A stretch of DNA of 12,314 nt from JBQCDV01 sp051960855 (lineage in GTDB: Bacteria > Actinomycetota > Actinomycetes > JAJZTN01), in NCBI GenBank assembly GCA_051960855.1, contig JBQCDV010000108.1, positions 1 to 12,314 of the forward strand, written 5' to 3'. The notes under the pieces were generated by a model. The model ran no database searches. It was not told the DNA's origin and saw only the letters and a list, made by a program, of their open reading frames with translations. Shown here piece after piece: positions 1 through 5,989 of the stretch (its first letter is position 1; each line of letters starts with the position of its first letter). The position numbers and the translations under genes are program-made.

Positions 1-1
1 A

Positions 2-262
2 GCAGAAAAGGCCGGATACCTGGCCGCCAGGCGCCCGAGCAGTACTCAGCGCCGGCGGATGAGCGAGGCAGAGATCAAGGCCATCGTCGACCGGCTCGCC
101 GACCTCGCACGCGTCCTGGCCGACGCCGACCCGAACGACAAGTCGGAGATCTTCCGTCAGCTAGGACTCAGGCTGACCTACCACCCGGGAAGGAGAATCG
201 TGGAAGCACAGGTAATGCCCGCTGAGTGTGGGTTTTTCGAGAGTGTCCGAGGGGGGACTTGA
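2..262 (+). CDS. Recombinase (probable serine recombinase), C-terminal fragment cut by the window edge
   Basis: The frame is open from base 2, so only the last 86 residues are visible and the true start lies left of the window. The ATG at 59 is probably internal. The segment LADADPNDKSEIFRQLGLRL followed by TYHPGRRIVEAQ resembles the extreme C-terminus of large serine recombinases of actinobacterial integrative elements (DPxDKxExxxxLGLxLTY pattern). The resolvase catalytic domain, with its active-site serine, is not visible. The last seven codons (from about 242) lie in the 3' half of the tRNA-Leu gene on the other strand, and the TGA stop comes from the tRNA T-loop. This suggests that the protein's end was set by recombination at the tRNA and that the element lies to the left. 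The family call is by recalled resemblance. A tyrosine integrase is less likely, since no R-x-x-R or HxxR/Tyr motif is visible. Confidence 0.68.
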   Translation, partial: AEKAGYLAARRPSSTQRRRMSEAEIKAIVDRLADLARVLADADPNDKSEIFRQLGLRLTYHPGRRIVEAQVMPAECGFFESVRGGT

Positions 263-329
263 ACCCCCACAGGTGTTTCCACCCACTAGCACCTCAAGCT
301 AGCGCGTCTGCCTATTCCGCCACCCGGAC
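244..329 (-). tRNA. trnL(GAG): tRNA-Leu, anticodon GAG
   Basis: An 86-nt cloverleaf folds on the minus strand. The acceptor GTCCGGG pairs with CTCGGAC (one G-U). The D-stem is GCG/CGC with the GG pair in its loop. The anticodon stem is CTAGC/GCTAG with loop TTGAGGT, giving anticodon GAG after U33. The 17-nt class II variable arm contains GGTG-GAAA-CACC, and the T-arm is GGGGG-TTCAAGT-CCCCC. The discriminator is A, as expected for leucine. No CCA is encoded: the next bases are CTC. It should decode CUC and CUU. Its last 19 bases overlap the recombinase coding sequence on the other strand. Confidence 0.96.
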
Positions 330-365
330 ATGTCAGCGGTCGGCGTGCACCGCCGCGACTCCGGT

Positions 366-371
366 TACCTT
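366..371 (+). promoter_or_regulatory. Putative -10 element of the M20 peptidase gene
   Basis: TACCTT fits TAnnnT and would give a leader of about 50 nt before the ATG at 428. It almost coincides with the minus-strand TAAGGT proposed for tRNA-Leu, so the two opposite promoters could overlap. There is no clear -35 element; this rests on pattern only. Confidence 0.22.
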
Positions 372-372
372 A
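367..372 (-). promoter_or_regulatory. Putative -10 element of the tRNA-Leu promoter
   Basis: On the minus strand TAAGGT matches the actinobacterial TAnnnT -10 pattern and lies about 37 nt before the tRNA 5' end, a plausible leader. No good -35 match is visible 16-18 bp upstream. The hexamer overlaps a plus-strand TACCTT, so the assignment is tentative. Confidence 0.35.
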
Positions 373-427
373 CACCGTCGCCGACCCGCCACGGCACGTC
401 TGGCTCCGCGACGGCAGGATGGCCACC

Positions 428-1744
428 ATGGCCTCCGACACCACCAGCCGTGCAGCCGAGCTCGTCACCGACCTGTGCCGAGAGCTGATCCGGTTCGACA
501 CGTCCAACTACGGCGACGGCTCGGGTCCTGGGGAGCGGAGGGCCGCGGAGTGGACCGCTGAGCGGCTCACGGACGCAGGCCTCACCCCGGAGATCTACGA
601 GTCCGAGCCAGGCCGTGCGACGGTTGTCGCGAGGTGGGCGGGAGAGGACTCCTCGCGGCCCGGTCTGCTGCTGCACGGGCATCTCGACGTGGTGCCCGCA
701 GAGGCCTCCGACTGGCAGGTCGACCCCTTCGCCGGAGAGATCCGCGACGGCTGCCTCTGGGGCCGCGGCGCCGTCGACATGAAGGACATGGACGCGATGG
801 TCCTGTCGGTCCTGCAGGCGTGGACCGAGCAGGGACGCCGGCCACCGCGCGACGTCGTGCTGTGCTTCCTGGCGGACGAGGAGGCGGGCGGCGTTCTGGG
901 ATCGAAGTGGATCGCACGCGAGCACCCGGAGCTGTTCGAGGCTTGCTCCGAGGCGGTCAGCGAGGTCGGTGGGTTCTCGATCACGACAGGGCCGGACCGC
1001 CGCCTCTACGCCATCGAGACCGCGGAGAAGGGTCTGGCGTGGATGCGGCTGACCGCCACGGGGCGCGCCGGACACGGGTCGATGGTGAACAGGGACAACG
1101 CGGTGACCGCGCTGGCCGAGGCACTCGCGCGCATCGGCTCCCACTCGTGGCCCACCCGGTTGATACCGACCGTCGAGGCCTTTCTCGTCCGCGTCGGTGA
1201 GGAGCTCGGAACGCCGTTCGACCCTGCCGCTCCCGAGGAGCTCGTCGCGCGCCTCGGACCCCTCGGCGCCATCGTGGGGGCAACGCTTCGCAACACAGCC
1301 GCCCCCACCGTGCTGCGTGCGGGCTACAAGACGAACGTCATTCCCCAGGTCGCCACGGCCGAGGTCGACGGCCGGTTCCTCCCCGGACAGGAGGAGGAGT
1401 TCTTCGCGACCATCGACGAGCTGCTCGGCGACCGCGTCACGCGCGAGATGCTCGTCCATGACATCGCGCTGGAGACGCCCTTCGAGGGTTCCCTCGTCGA
1501 CGCCATGCGGACAGCGCTGCAGGCCGAAGACCCCGCCTGCGACACCGTCCCCTACTGCCTCAGTGGCGGCACCGACAACAAGGCGTTCTCGACGCTGGGC
1601 ATGCGCGGCTTCGGGTTCAGCCCGCTGCAACTGCCGCCGGACCTCGACTTCCCGGCGCTCTTTCATGGCGTGGACGAGCGGGTCCCCGTCGACGGGCTGC
1701 AGTTCGGTGCGCGCGTGCTCGACCGGTTCCTCGCCCTGAGCTGA
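428..1744 (+). CDS. M20/M25/M40 family metallohydrolase (dipeptidase or deacylase type)
   Basis: The product is a 438-aa di-zinc amidohydrolase, normal length for M20 enzymes and similar to the mycobacterial Rv2141c type. From the ATG at 428, the visible active site is HGHLD (H85 metal ligand, D87), GRGAVDMKD (bridging D117), DEE (E151 general base, E152 ligand), SEVGG (E179 ligand) and LFHG (H413 ligand). The dimerisation domain includes RAGHGS with H216. There is no signal peptide, so it should be cytoplasmic. Members cleave peptides or N-acyl/carbamoyl amino acids; the substrate cannot be told here. I chose 428 over the in-frame ATG at 419 because AGGA at 416-419 sits 8 nt before 428, while nothing suitable precedes 419. 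It stands alone on the plus strand, divergent from tRNA-Leu, with a 152-bp gap to the next gene. Confidence 0.93.
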   Translation: MASDTTSRAAELVTDLCRELIRFDTSNYGDGSGPGERRAAEWTAERLTDAGLTPEIYESEPGRATVVARWAGEDSSRPGLLLHGHLDVVPAEASDWQVDPFAGEIRDGCLWGRGAVDMKDMDAMVLSVLQAWTEQGRRPPRDVVLCFLADEEAGGVLGSKWIAREHPELFEACSEAVSEVGGFSITTGPDRRLYAIETAEKGLAWMRLTATGRAGHGSMVNRDNAVTALAEALARIGSHSWPTRLIPTVEAFLVRVGEELGTPFDPAAPEELVARLGPLGAIVGATLRNTAAPTVLRAGYKTNVIPQVATAEVDGRFLPGQEEEFFATIDELLGDRVTREMLVHDIALETPFEGSLVDAMRTALQAEDPACDTVPYCLSGGTDNKAFSTLGMRGFGFSPLQLPPDLDFPALFHGVDERVPVDGLQFGARVLDRFLALS

Positions 1745-1813
1745 CCCGCGACGCGCTTACCGAACGCCGCTGTCCCTGGTGGGCCACGTCCCTCGGGTGC
1801 AGGTCGGCGCGCC

Positions 1814-1845
1814 TTGTCCACATGTGCAGCAGCGGGTTATCCACC
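1814..1845 (+). promoter_or_regulatory. Two DnaA-box-like 9-mers upstream of the DUF222/HNH gene
   Basis: TTGTCCACA at 1814-1822 is a full match to the actinobacterial DnaA box consensus. TTATCCACC at 1837-1845 is one base from TTATCCACA. They have the same orientation, with 14 bp between them, 52-83 bp before the DUF222 start codon. They might bind DnaA and couple transcription to replication state, or titrate DnaA. No AT-rich unwinding region or cluster of further boxes is present, so this is not a replication origin. Confidence 0.4.
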
Positions 1846-1883
1846 GCCACGAAACTCTTTCCGTCGCCCACCGTCAATCCGGG

Positions 1884-1889
1884 TACGTT
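1884..1889 (+). promoter_or_regulatory. Putative -10 element for a leaderless DUF222/HNH transcript
   Basis: TACGTT (TAnnnT) ends exactly 7 nt before the ATG at 1897, the spacing expected if transcription starts at the A of the start codon. There is no Shine-Dalgarno sequence before this ATG. The LexA box begins at its last base, so bound repressor would block this promoter. Confidence 0.55.
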
Positions 1890-1904
1890 CGAACACATGT
1901 TCGA
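1889..1904 (+). promoter_or_regulatory. LexA binding site (SOS box)
   Basis: TCGAAC-ACAT-GTTCGA is a perfect match to the actinobacterial LexA operator TCGAAC-N4-GTTCGA. It overlaps the -10 hexamer and the ATG at 1897. Mycobacterial 13E12-repeat genes, the same DUF222/HNH family, are known LexA targets with SOS boxes, so the site fits its gene. DNA damage should derepress the gene. Confidence 0.82.
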
Positions 1905-3780
1905 CGAATTCTACGAAGGGCAGCGCGACGGGCACGGCGTCCCCGACACGCCCTGGACGGCCGCGACGAGGTTCGCGATGGCAGGCCGGACGCCGAGTGC
2001 CACAGTCCTGGCTGAGCTGGAAGCGCTCGACACGAGCAGGTGCTCGGACGCCGAGCTGGTCGAGGCGATCGTCGCCTGGCAGGCCTTCGCCGGGCGGGTG
2101 CAGGTCGGTCTGTGGGAAGCGGTGACAGCGTTCGCCTCGCGGCGCCCGCGGCTGGAGCCGGACGGCGACCCCGGCGCCGACTGGAACCGTCGGGTCTCCT
2201 CCCACGCGACGGCCGAGATCGCCGCCGCGCTCAACCTGCCGCTGTCCTCCGCCGACCGTCTCGCCGCTCAGGCGACGACGGTGCAGGACACACATTCCCG
2301 GCTGGTCGCCTCGTTCAAGGCCGGCCGGTTGAACTGGTCCCGCTTCAACCTCCTGACGCGAGGCTTGGACTGCGTGGATCCCGAGGTGCGCGAAGCGATT
2401 GTCGACGCCGTACTGCCCGACGCAGAGGGCTCGGCATCGAACGGCGCTCTGCGCAACCGGCTTCGCCGAGCAGTGATCGCCGCCGACCCTGAGGCGGCCG
2501 CGCGGCGGGCACAGCATGCGGCGGCTACGCAGACCCGGCTGGTGCTGAACCCCCGCGAGGACGCCATGGCCGCACTGGTCGCGACTGCCCCTGCCGTGGA
2601 CCTGGTCGGGGTGCACGCCGCGATCGACGCCTTCGCGAAGGCCCTCCGCGAGGCGGGGGCGCCGGGCCAGCTCGCCACCCTCCGGGTTCGGTCACTGCAG
2701 GAGCTGGTCCTCACTCATCCCGCCATCACCGGCCTCCCCGCGTGGCAGCAGGCGCTGGCCAGCTGCGACAGCAGCGTCGGAGGCATCGGGAGCAGCGTCG
2801 GCGGCCCCGACAGCGGCGTCACGAGCAGCGTCGGGGGCATCGCGAGCAGCGTCGGCAGCGCATCTGCCGACCAGTTGCAGCAGATCGCGGCTCTGGCGTT
2901 CGCTCAGCAGCGGGGAAGCGCTGAATCCTCGGATTCAGCCGCGGAGACGGGCGATCCGCCTGGTCTGCAGGATGACTGGGCAGCTGAGGCGCCACTGCCA
3001 CCCGAGCCCGGCGCTGACGAGATCGATCCGGGCGACACCCGACGTTGGGTCGACCCCGCCCCGCCCAGAGAGGATTGGTCGACCCGCATTCCAGATGACG
3101 CGTGGCGCGACGAGCATCCCCTCGATTTTCGCCTCGCGTCGGCACCCGCCTGCAGCCTGTCTGGACTCGGCGGTCTCGACGGTGATGGGCGGCTCGCTCT
3201 CGGACTGCCGCTCAGCTCGATCCCGACACTCGGCTGCGGCTCGGCGGGCAGGTTCGCGTCGCTGACGCTGGTCGCCGTGCCCTACGACGTGTTGCTCGGG
3301 ACGAGCGAGGCGCCCGGTGAGCTCGCCGGCTACGGCCCCTTGCCGGCACCCCTCGCCCGAGCGATCGCAGCCGACCCCACCGGCACGTGGCAGCGGCTCG
3401 TGACCGACCCGTTGACCGGGTCTCTGCAGGACTTCGGCACGTCCCGCTACCGGCCCCCCGCGAAGCTCGCCGGCCACGTCATCACCCGCGACTGGACCTG
3501 CCGAGCGCCCGGGTGCAGCAACCCCGCCACGGTCTGCGACCTCGACCACGCCACGCCCTACGCCAACGCCGTCACCGGTGGCACGACGTGTGCGGAGAAC
3601 CTCATCCCACTATGCCGGCGCCATCACCGCGCCAAGACCTTCACCAACTGGAAGGTCCGGCGCGACTCCGACGGCAGCGTCCACTGGACCGCTCCGACCG
3701 GTCACGTCTACATCACCCGGCCTGACGGACCCCTCAGTGCAGGATGCGCCCCGCCGCGGATGGGGGAGGAGGGAGAGTGA
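1897..3780 (+). CDS. DUF222 / HNH endonuclease domain protein (13E12 repeat family)
   Basis: This 627-aa protein has a DUF222 region (about residues 30-290), a low-complexity linker and a C-terminal HNH domain. The HNH part shows C535-x4-C540, DH at 550-551, N568 and CRRHH at 573-577, so metal-binding and catalytic residues appear intact. Family members are repeated in actinobacterial genomes and are suspected of a role in DNA mobility or repair; the function is not settled. I chose ATG 1897 over the in-frame ATG at 1822. Family members usually start near an MF-type N-terminus, a -10 hexamer lies 7 nt upstream, and the extra 25 residues would run across the operator region. A perfect LexA box overlaps the start, so SOS induction is expected. 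Residues 292-323 hold a SSVGG heptad repeat, and the linker after it (to about residue 400) is rich in Asp, Glu and Pro. The nearest plus-strand gene ends 152 bp upstream, so it has its own promoter. Confidence 0.9.
   Translation: MFDEFYEGQRDGHGVPDTPWTAATRFAMAGRTPSATVLAELEALDTSRCSDAELVEAIVAWQAFAGRVQVGLWEAVTAFASRRPRLEPDGDPGADWNRRVSSHATAEIAAALNLPLSSADRLAAQATTVQDTHSRLVASFKAGRLNWSRFNLLTRGLDCVDPEVREAIVDAVLPDAEGSASNGALRNRLRRAVIAADPEAAARRAQHAAATQTRLVLNPREDAMAALVATAPAVDLVGVHAAIDAFAKALREAGAPGQLATLRVRSLQELVLTHPAITGLPAWQQALASCDSSVGGIGSSVGGPDSGVTSSVGGIASSVGSASADQLQQIAALAFAQQRGSAESSDSAAETGDPPGLQDDWAAEAPLPPEPGADEIDPGDTRRWVDPAPPREDWSTRIPDDAWRDEHPLDFRLASAPACSLSGLGGLDGDGRLALGLPLSSIPTLGCGSAGRFASLTLVAVPYDVLLGTSEAPGELAGYGPLPAPLARAIAADPTGTWQRLVTDPLTGSLQDFGTSRYRPPAKLAGHVITRDWTCRAPGCSNPATVCDLDHATPYANAVTGGTTCAENLIPLCRRHHRAKTFTNWKVRRDSDGSVHWTAPTGHVYITRPDGPLSAGCAPPRMGEEGE
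2770..2865 (+). repeat. In-frame 21-bp tandem repeats in the DUF222 gene
   Basis: Four 21-bp units start with AGCAGCGTCGG, at 2770, 2791, 2824 and 2845. A 12-bp partial unit (AGCGGCGTCACG, encoding SGVT) sits between the second and third. They encode SSVGGIG, SSVGGPD, SSVGGIA and SSVGSAS. All lengths are multiples of three, so copy number can change without a frameshift. The repeat lies in the linker between DUF222 and HNH. Confidence 0.85.
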
Positions 3781-3888
3781 GAGCAGAGAGAGACGCTGTC
3801 GTCCGCCCGAGTCGCTCTCAGCGCCCAACCGCGATGGGTGCCACAGCAGCCGGAACTCCCTGGAGCTGCCTCGAACGCAGGTCGGCCT
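3781..3888. other. Convergent gap between the DUF222/HNH and acidic-protein genes
   Basis: The two flanking genes converge here. I see only short weak pairings (for example GCTG with CAGC) and no T-tract, so no intrinsic terminator can be called. No small ORF with a convincing start is visible. Confidence 0.3.
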
Positions 3889-4347
3889 TCAGCCTCTAGA
3901 TCGCCCGGGAACGTCGTCGTCGTCCTCGTCGCTGTCGTCCTCGTCGCTGTCGTCCTCGTCGACGTCGTCGTCATCGAGGTCGAGCTCGTCAGTGTCGAGA
4001 TCGGTGTCGGCGTCGTCGTCATCCAGCTCGTCGTCGTCATCGTCATCGCCGTCGAACTCGTCGTCTTCGTCCTCGTCTTCGTCCTCGTCTTCGACGACGA
4101 CGAAGGGGGTGACTTCGTCGTACGAGTCGTAGAGCGCCTCGTCGTACGCCGTGAAGGCTTCCCGGAGCCGCTCGTAGGACGCGAACACCGCCCCGTCGGT
4201 CTCGCCGCGGCGTCGCTCGACAGCACCGAGGTGGGCGGTCAGGGCCGCGACGAAAGAGTCGAGCAGCGCCCGCACCCGTTCGGCGTCGTCGGATGACGGT
4301 CGGCCGGGGGTGGGCCGGGGGGAGTTCGACGAGCCACTGGCGGACAT
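3889..4347 (-). CDS. Small conserved actinobacterial protein with hyperacidic C-terminal tail
   Basis: This 152-aa protein has two parts. Residues from about 18 to 80 form a helix-rich folded region (ERVRALLDSFVAALTAHL, then FASYERLREAFTAYDEALYD). From about residue 86 almost every residue is Asp or Glu, roughly 80% over some 60 residues, ending in PGRSRG. There is no signal peptide or membrane segment. Related Streptomyces proteins are, as I recall, called hypothetical or 'primosomal protein', but nothing here proves a replication role. The acidic tail could mimic DNA, bind metal or contact basic proteins. I chose ATG 4347 because TACCGT ends 7 nt before it, a leaderless pattern, and the longer upstream frame is Arg/Cys-rich and atypical. 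It is divergent from the DUF5703 gene, 79 bp away. Confidence 0.8.
   Translation of the reverse strand: MSASGSSNSPRPTPGRPSSDDAERVRALLDSFVAALTAHLGAVERRRGETDGAVFASYERLREAFTAYDEALYDSYDEVTPFVVVEDEDEDEDEDDEFDGDDDDDDELDDDDADTDLDTDELDLDDDDVDEDDSDEDDSDEDDDDVPGRSRG
3919..3963 (-). repeat. 15-bp tandem repeats in the acidic tail
   Basis: Three adjacent 15-bp units (plus strand GTCGTCCTCGTCGCT at 3919 and 3934, and a copy with two changes at 3949) encode an SDEDD-type pentad on the minus strand. They lie within a GTC-rich tract from about 3911 to 4100 that codes for the Asp/Glu tail. Slippage in steps of three would change tail length without a frameshift. Confidence 0.8.
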
Positions 4348-4354
4348 GGCGCTC

Positions 4355-4360
4355 ACGGTA
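4355..4360 (-). promoter_or_regulatory. Putative -10 for a leaderless acidic-protein transcript
   Basis: On the minus strand TACCGT (TAnnnT) ends exactly 7 nt before the ATG at 4347. There is no Shine-Dalgarno sequence in between, consistent with transcription starting at the start codon. Confidence 0.5.
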
Positions 4361-4426
4361 GTGCTCAGGGCCACCACCGTCCGCCGATATGTGGGGCAAC
4401 GGCATCGGCGCGCAGGGAGGCGCACA

Positions 4427-4621
4427 ATGGTGGCGATGACGGAGTACGAGTACCAGCAGCTGTACCTGCCGCGGGGCACGTCTCGCGGCGCCGCGCGCCG
4501 GCTGCTGACCGACCACGCGGAGTACGGCCACTGGGAGCTCGCGCGGCTGCGGCTCTACCCCGATGGCAGCCGCAAGGTCTGGTTGCGCCGCAAGATCATC
4601 CGGGCGATCCGCACCCTCTGA
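4427..4621 (+). CDS. Small basic protein, DUF5703 family
   Basis: This 64-aa protein has EYEYQQLYLPRG at the front, GAARRLLTDHAEYGHWELAR in the middle and a basic end (SRKVWLRRKIIRAIRTL). That pattern matches what I recall of DUF5703, a small actinobacterial family of unknown function (Rv2137c-like) often found near uppP. It has no signal peptide or membrane helix. I chose ATG 4427 because GGGAGG at 4415-4420 sits 6 nt before it; the in-frame ATG at 4436 is the alternative. Frames starting further upstream lack an RBS. It is a single plus-strand gene between two minus-strand genes. The stop is followed by a short GC hairpin. The gene call is strong, the family name moderate, the function unknown. 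Confidence 0.85.
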   Translation: MVAMTEYEYQQLYLPRGTSRGAARRLLTDHAEYGHWELARLRLYPDGSRKVWLRRKIIRAIRTL

Positions 4622-4624
4622 CCC

Positions 4625-4638
4625 GCCCGTCTCCGGGC
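4625..4638 (+). terminator. Short GC hairpin after the DUF5703 gene, possible terminator
   Basis: GCCCG-TCTC-CGGGC forms a 5-bp stem with a 4-nt loop starting 3 bases after the DUF5703 stop, in the convergent gap before the RecD-like gene. There is no T-tract, so it is only a candidate for the U-less hairpins common in GC-rich actinobacteria. Confidence 0.25.
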
Positions 4639-4687
4639 TCCGCGACCCTGCCGTCCACCCGCCCTCCCACCGTGGGGCCACCGTCCG

Positions 4688-5989
4688 TCAGGCGTCGCGC
4701 TGCCACTGAATAGCCTCGGCGAGCAGCTCGAGCAGACGGGTGCGGCGGCGGGGCAGGGGAGCAGCAACAGCCGCTGGGAGGTCGGGCCCCAAGCCGTTGA
4801 GCACCGTCAGCTGTCGCCCGGCTCGATTCGCAGCCGCGACAAGCAGCCGACGGTCCACCCACGGCAGCCCGGTCGGCGGCACCACCACGACCACGGCTCC
4901 TGCGTCTGGCAACGGCGTCTGTGCGCGCACGACAGTCGGGATGACTACCTGCTGCCGCCGCAGCCGCTCACTGAGGGTCGCCACTGCAGTTGGGTCAGCC
5001 GCGACGACGACAGCGGTCTCTGCCGGCGGGATCCCGAGTCGCTGGGGGAGCGACACCGTCAGCACCTGCGTCAGACGGCGCTCGAGAGCGGCGTCGTCGG
5101 CCACGGGCACCACGACGACCGACGTGTCCTCGGCTGACAGCGGCGGAAGAACGCCGTCGCGGACCGAACCGCGCAGCCGCTCCAGCGCGCTCGGCCCCGG
5201 AGGCGCCGTTCGTTCCGCCACCCGCACCCCGGCGGCGTTGCCTGCGCGCACGAGGTCACCGAGAGGGTCGCCGGGCCCCGGCAGCGGCTCGAGAGGATCG
5301 CCGATGAGGACGAGCTCGCTGTCGTCTCGCACCCGAGCCAGGAGCGAGGCGAGCCGCTGCAGGCTGAGACGTTCGGCGTTCCGAACGACGACGCGCGGGC
5401 TGACGTCGAGCAGGTCGAGTCGTCCCCGTCCCGCAGCCGCGTCGAGTACCAGCGTGTCGTTGCGGCTTTCCGAGCCAGGGAGCGAGGCGCTCTCACCGGT
5501 CGCCGCGGGAGGGCCGGCCACCACCGTGACCCCGCCACCGCAGGCAAGGCGCGCCAGCTCCTCGGCCAGTGCCTCCTCGGCGGCGCCCACCTCGGCCACG
5601 GCGGCCACCGGGTCGCCGCGGTGCTCGGTTGCGAGCATCACGCCCTCTGCGATAGCCGTGTTCACCGCAGTCCGCGGATCGTCCACCCCGGCAGCCGCTA
5701 GCCCTTGCAAGAGCGGGTCTGCTCCTAGCCACGTGTGCCCGGCGCGCGCCTCGCGGTCGAGCAGCCAGCGCACCAAGGCCACGGACCGCCGCTCGTCCGA
5801 CAGCACGGCGCCACGCGACTGCGCGTACCGGTCCCCCTGCTCGACCGAGACCAAGTCCTCGGCGAGCAGCACCGCCCACGGGTCGCGCGACAGGCGCTCC
5901 TCCGCGTCGGGAGTGCGAGCGCGCAGCGCGGTGGCTATCGCCGGGGGCAGGGCGGCGAGCAGCGGCTCGGGTGATGCCGGGTCAGTCAT
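4688..5989 (-). CDS. RecD2-like helix-hairpin-helix protein with degenerate helicase motifs
   Basis: This 433-aa protein follows the layout of the C-terminal two-thirds of RecD2 SF1B helicases, with key residues changed. Residues 35-120 (RDPWAVLLAED... GHTWLG...) resemble the helix-hairpin-helix and winged-helix part, RDPYxLxxxxxG...GHtyL. At 156-166 VVAGPPAATGE stands where Walker A (GGPGTGKT) should be; the GKT is absent. At 199-208 RVVVRNAERL stands where Walker B (VVVDEaSM) should be; the DE is RN. At 226-245 LVLIGDPLEPLPGPGDPLGD clearly matches motif III (GDxxQLPxVGPG). Residues 379-421 match the end (RRLLYTAxTRA...RRtrL) but read RRLLVAAANRA. It should therefore not hydrolyse ATP and may be a DNA-binding or structural remnant. 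Its ATG overlaps the end of the aldo/keto reductase gene, suggesting coupled translation. The homology is inferred by eye; the function is unknown. Confidence 0.78.
   Translation of the reverse strand: MTDPASPEPLLAALPPAIATALRARTPDAEERLSRDPWAVLLAEDLVSVEQGDRYAQSRGAVLSDERRSVALVRWLLDREARAGHTWLGADPLLQGLAAAGVDDPRTAVNTAIAEGVMLATEHRGDPVAAVAEVGAAEEALAEELARLACGGGVTVVAGPPAATGESASLPGSESRNDTLVLDAAAGRGRLDLLDVSPRVVVRNAERLSLQRLASLLARVRDDSELVLIGDPLEPLPGPGDPLGDLVRAGNAAGVRVAERTAPPGPSALERLRGSVRDGVLPPLSAEDTSVVVVPVADDAALERRLTQVLTVSLPQRLGIPPAETAVVVAADPTAVATLSERLRRQQVVIPTVVRAQTPLPDAGAVVVVVPPTGLPWVDRRLLVAAANRAGRQLTVLNGLGPDLPAAVAAPLPRRRTRLLELLAEAIQWQRDA

Noticed and set aside
228..243. Intrinsic terminator after tRNA-Leu from the T-run in GGGTTTTTCG
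   Set aside because: The T-run is on the plus strand. In the direction of tRNA transcription it is an A-run, and no hairpin precedes it.
226..561. Plus-strand ORF beginning near the tRNA with the RGDLNPH motif
   Set aside because: CPRGDLNPH is the familiar translation of the antisense strand of a tRNA 3' end; it recurs in databases as a misannotation. The rest covers the tRNA and the M20 start in the wrong frame.
365..1666. A 433-codon minus-strand frame opposite the M20 peptidase gene
   Set aside because: The plus strand holds all M20 active-site motifs. The minus product is an Arg/Gly/His-rich composition artefact.
1814..1845. Replication origin (oriC) because of DnaA-box-like sites
   Set aside because: There are only two boxes, with no AT-rich unwinding element and no dnaA/dnaN/rpmH neighbours.
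3911..4110. GTC-rich plus-strand tract as a CRISPR-like or satellite repeat, or as a plus-strand Ser- or Val-rich gene
   Set aside because: The units are short, imperfect and in the frame of a minus-strand gene with a sensible folded N-terminal part; there are no spacers. Plus-strand frames are homopolymer-like with no credible start region.
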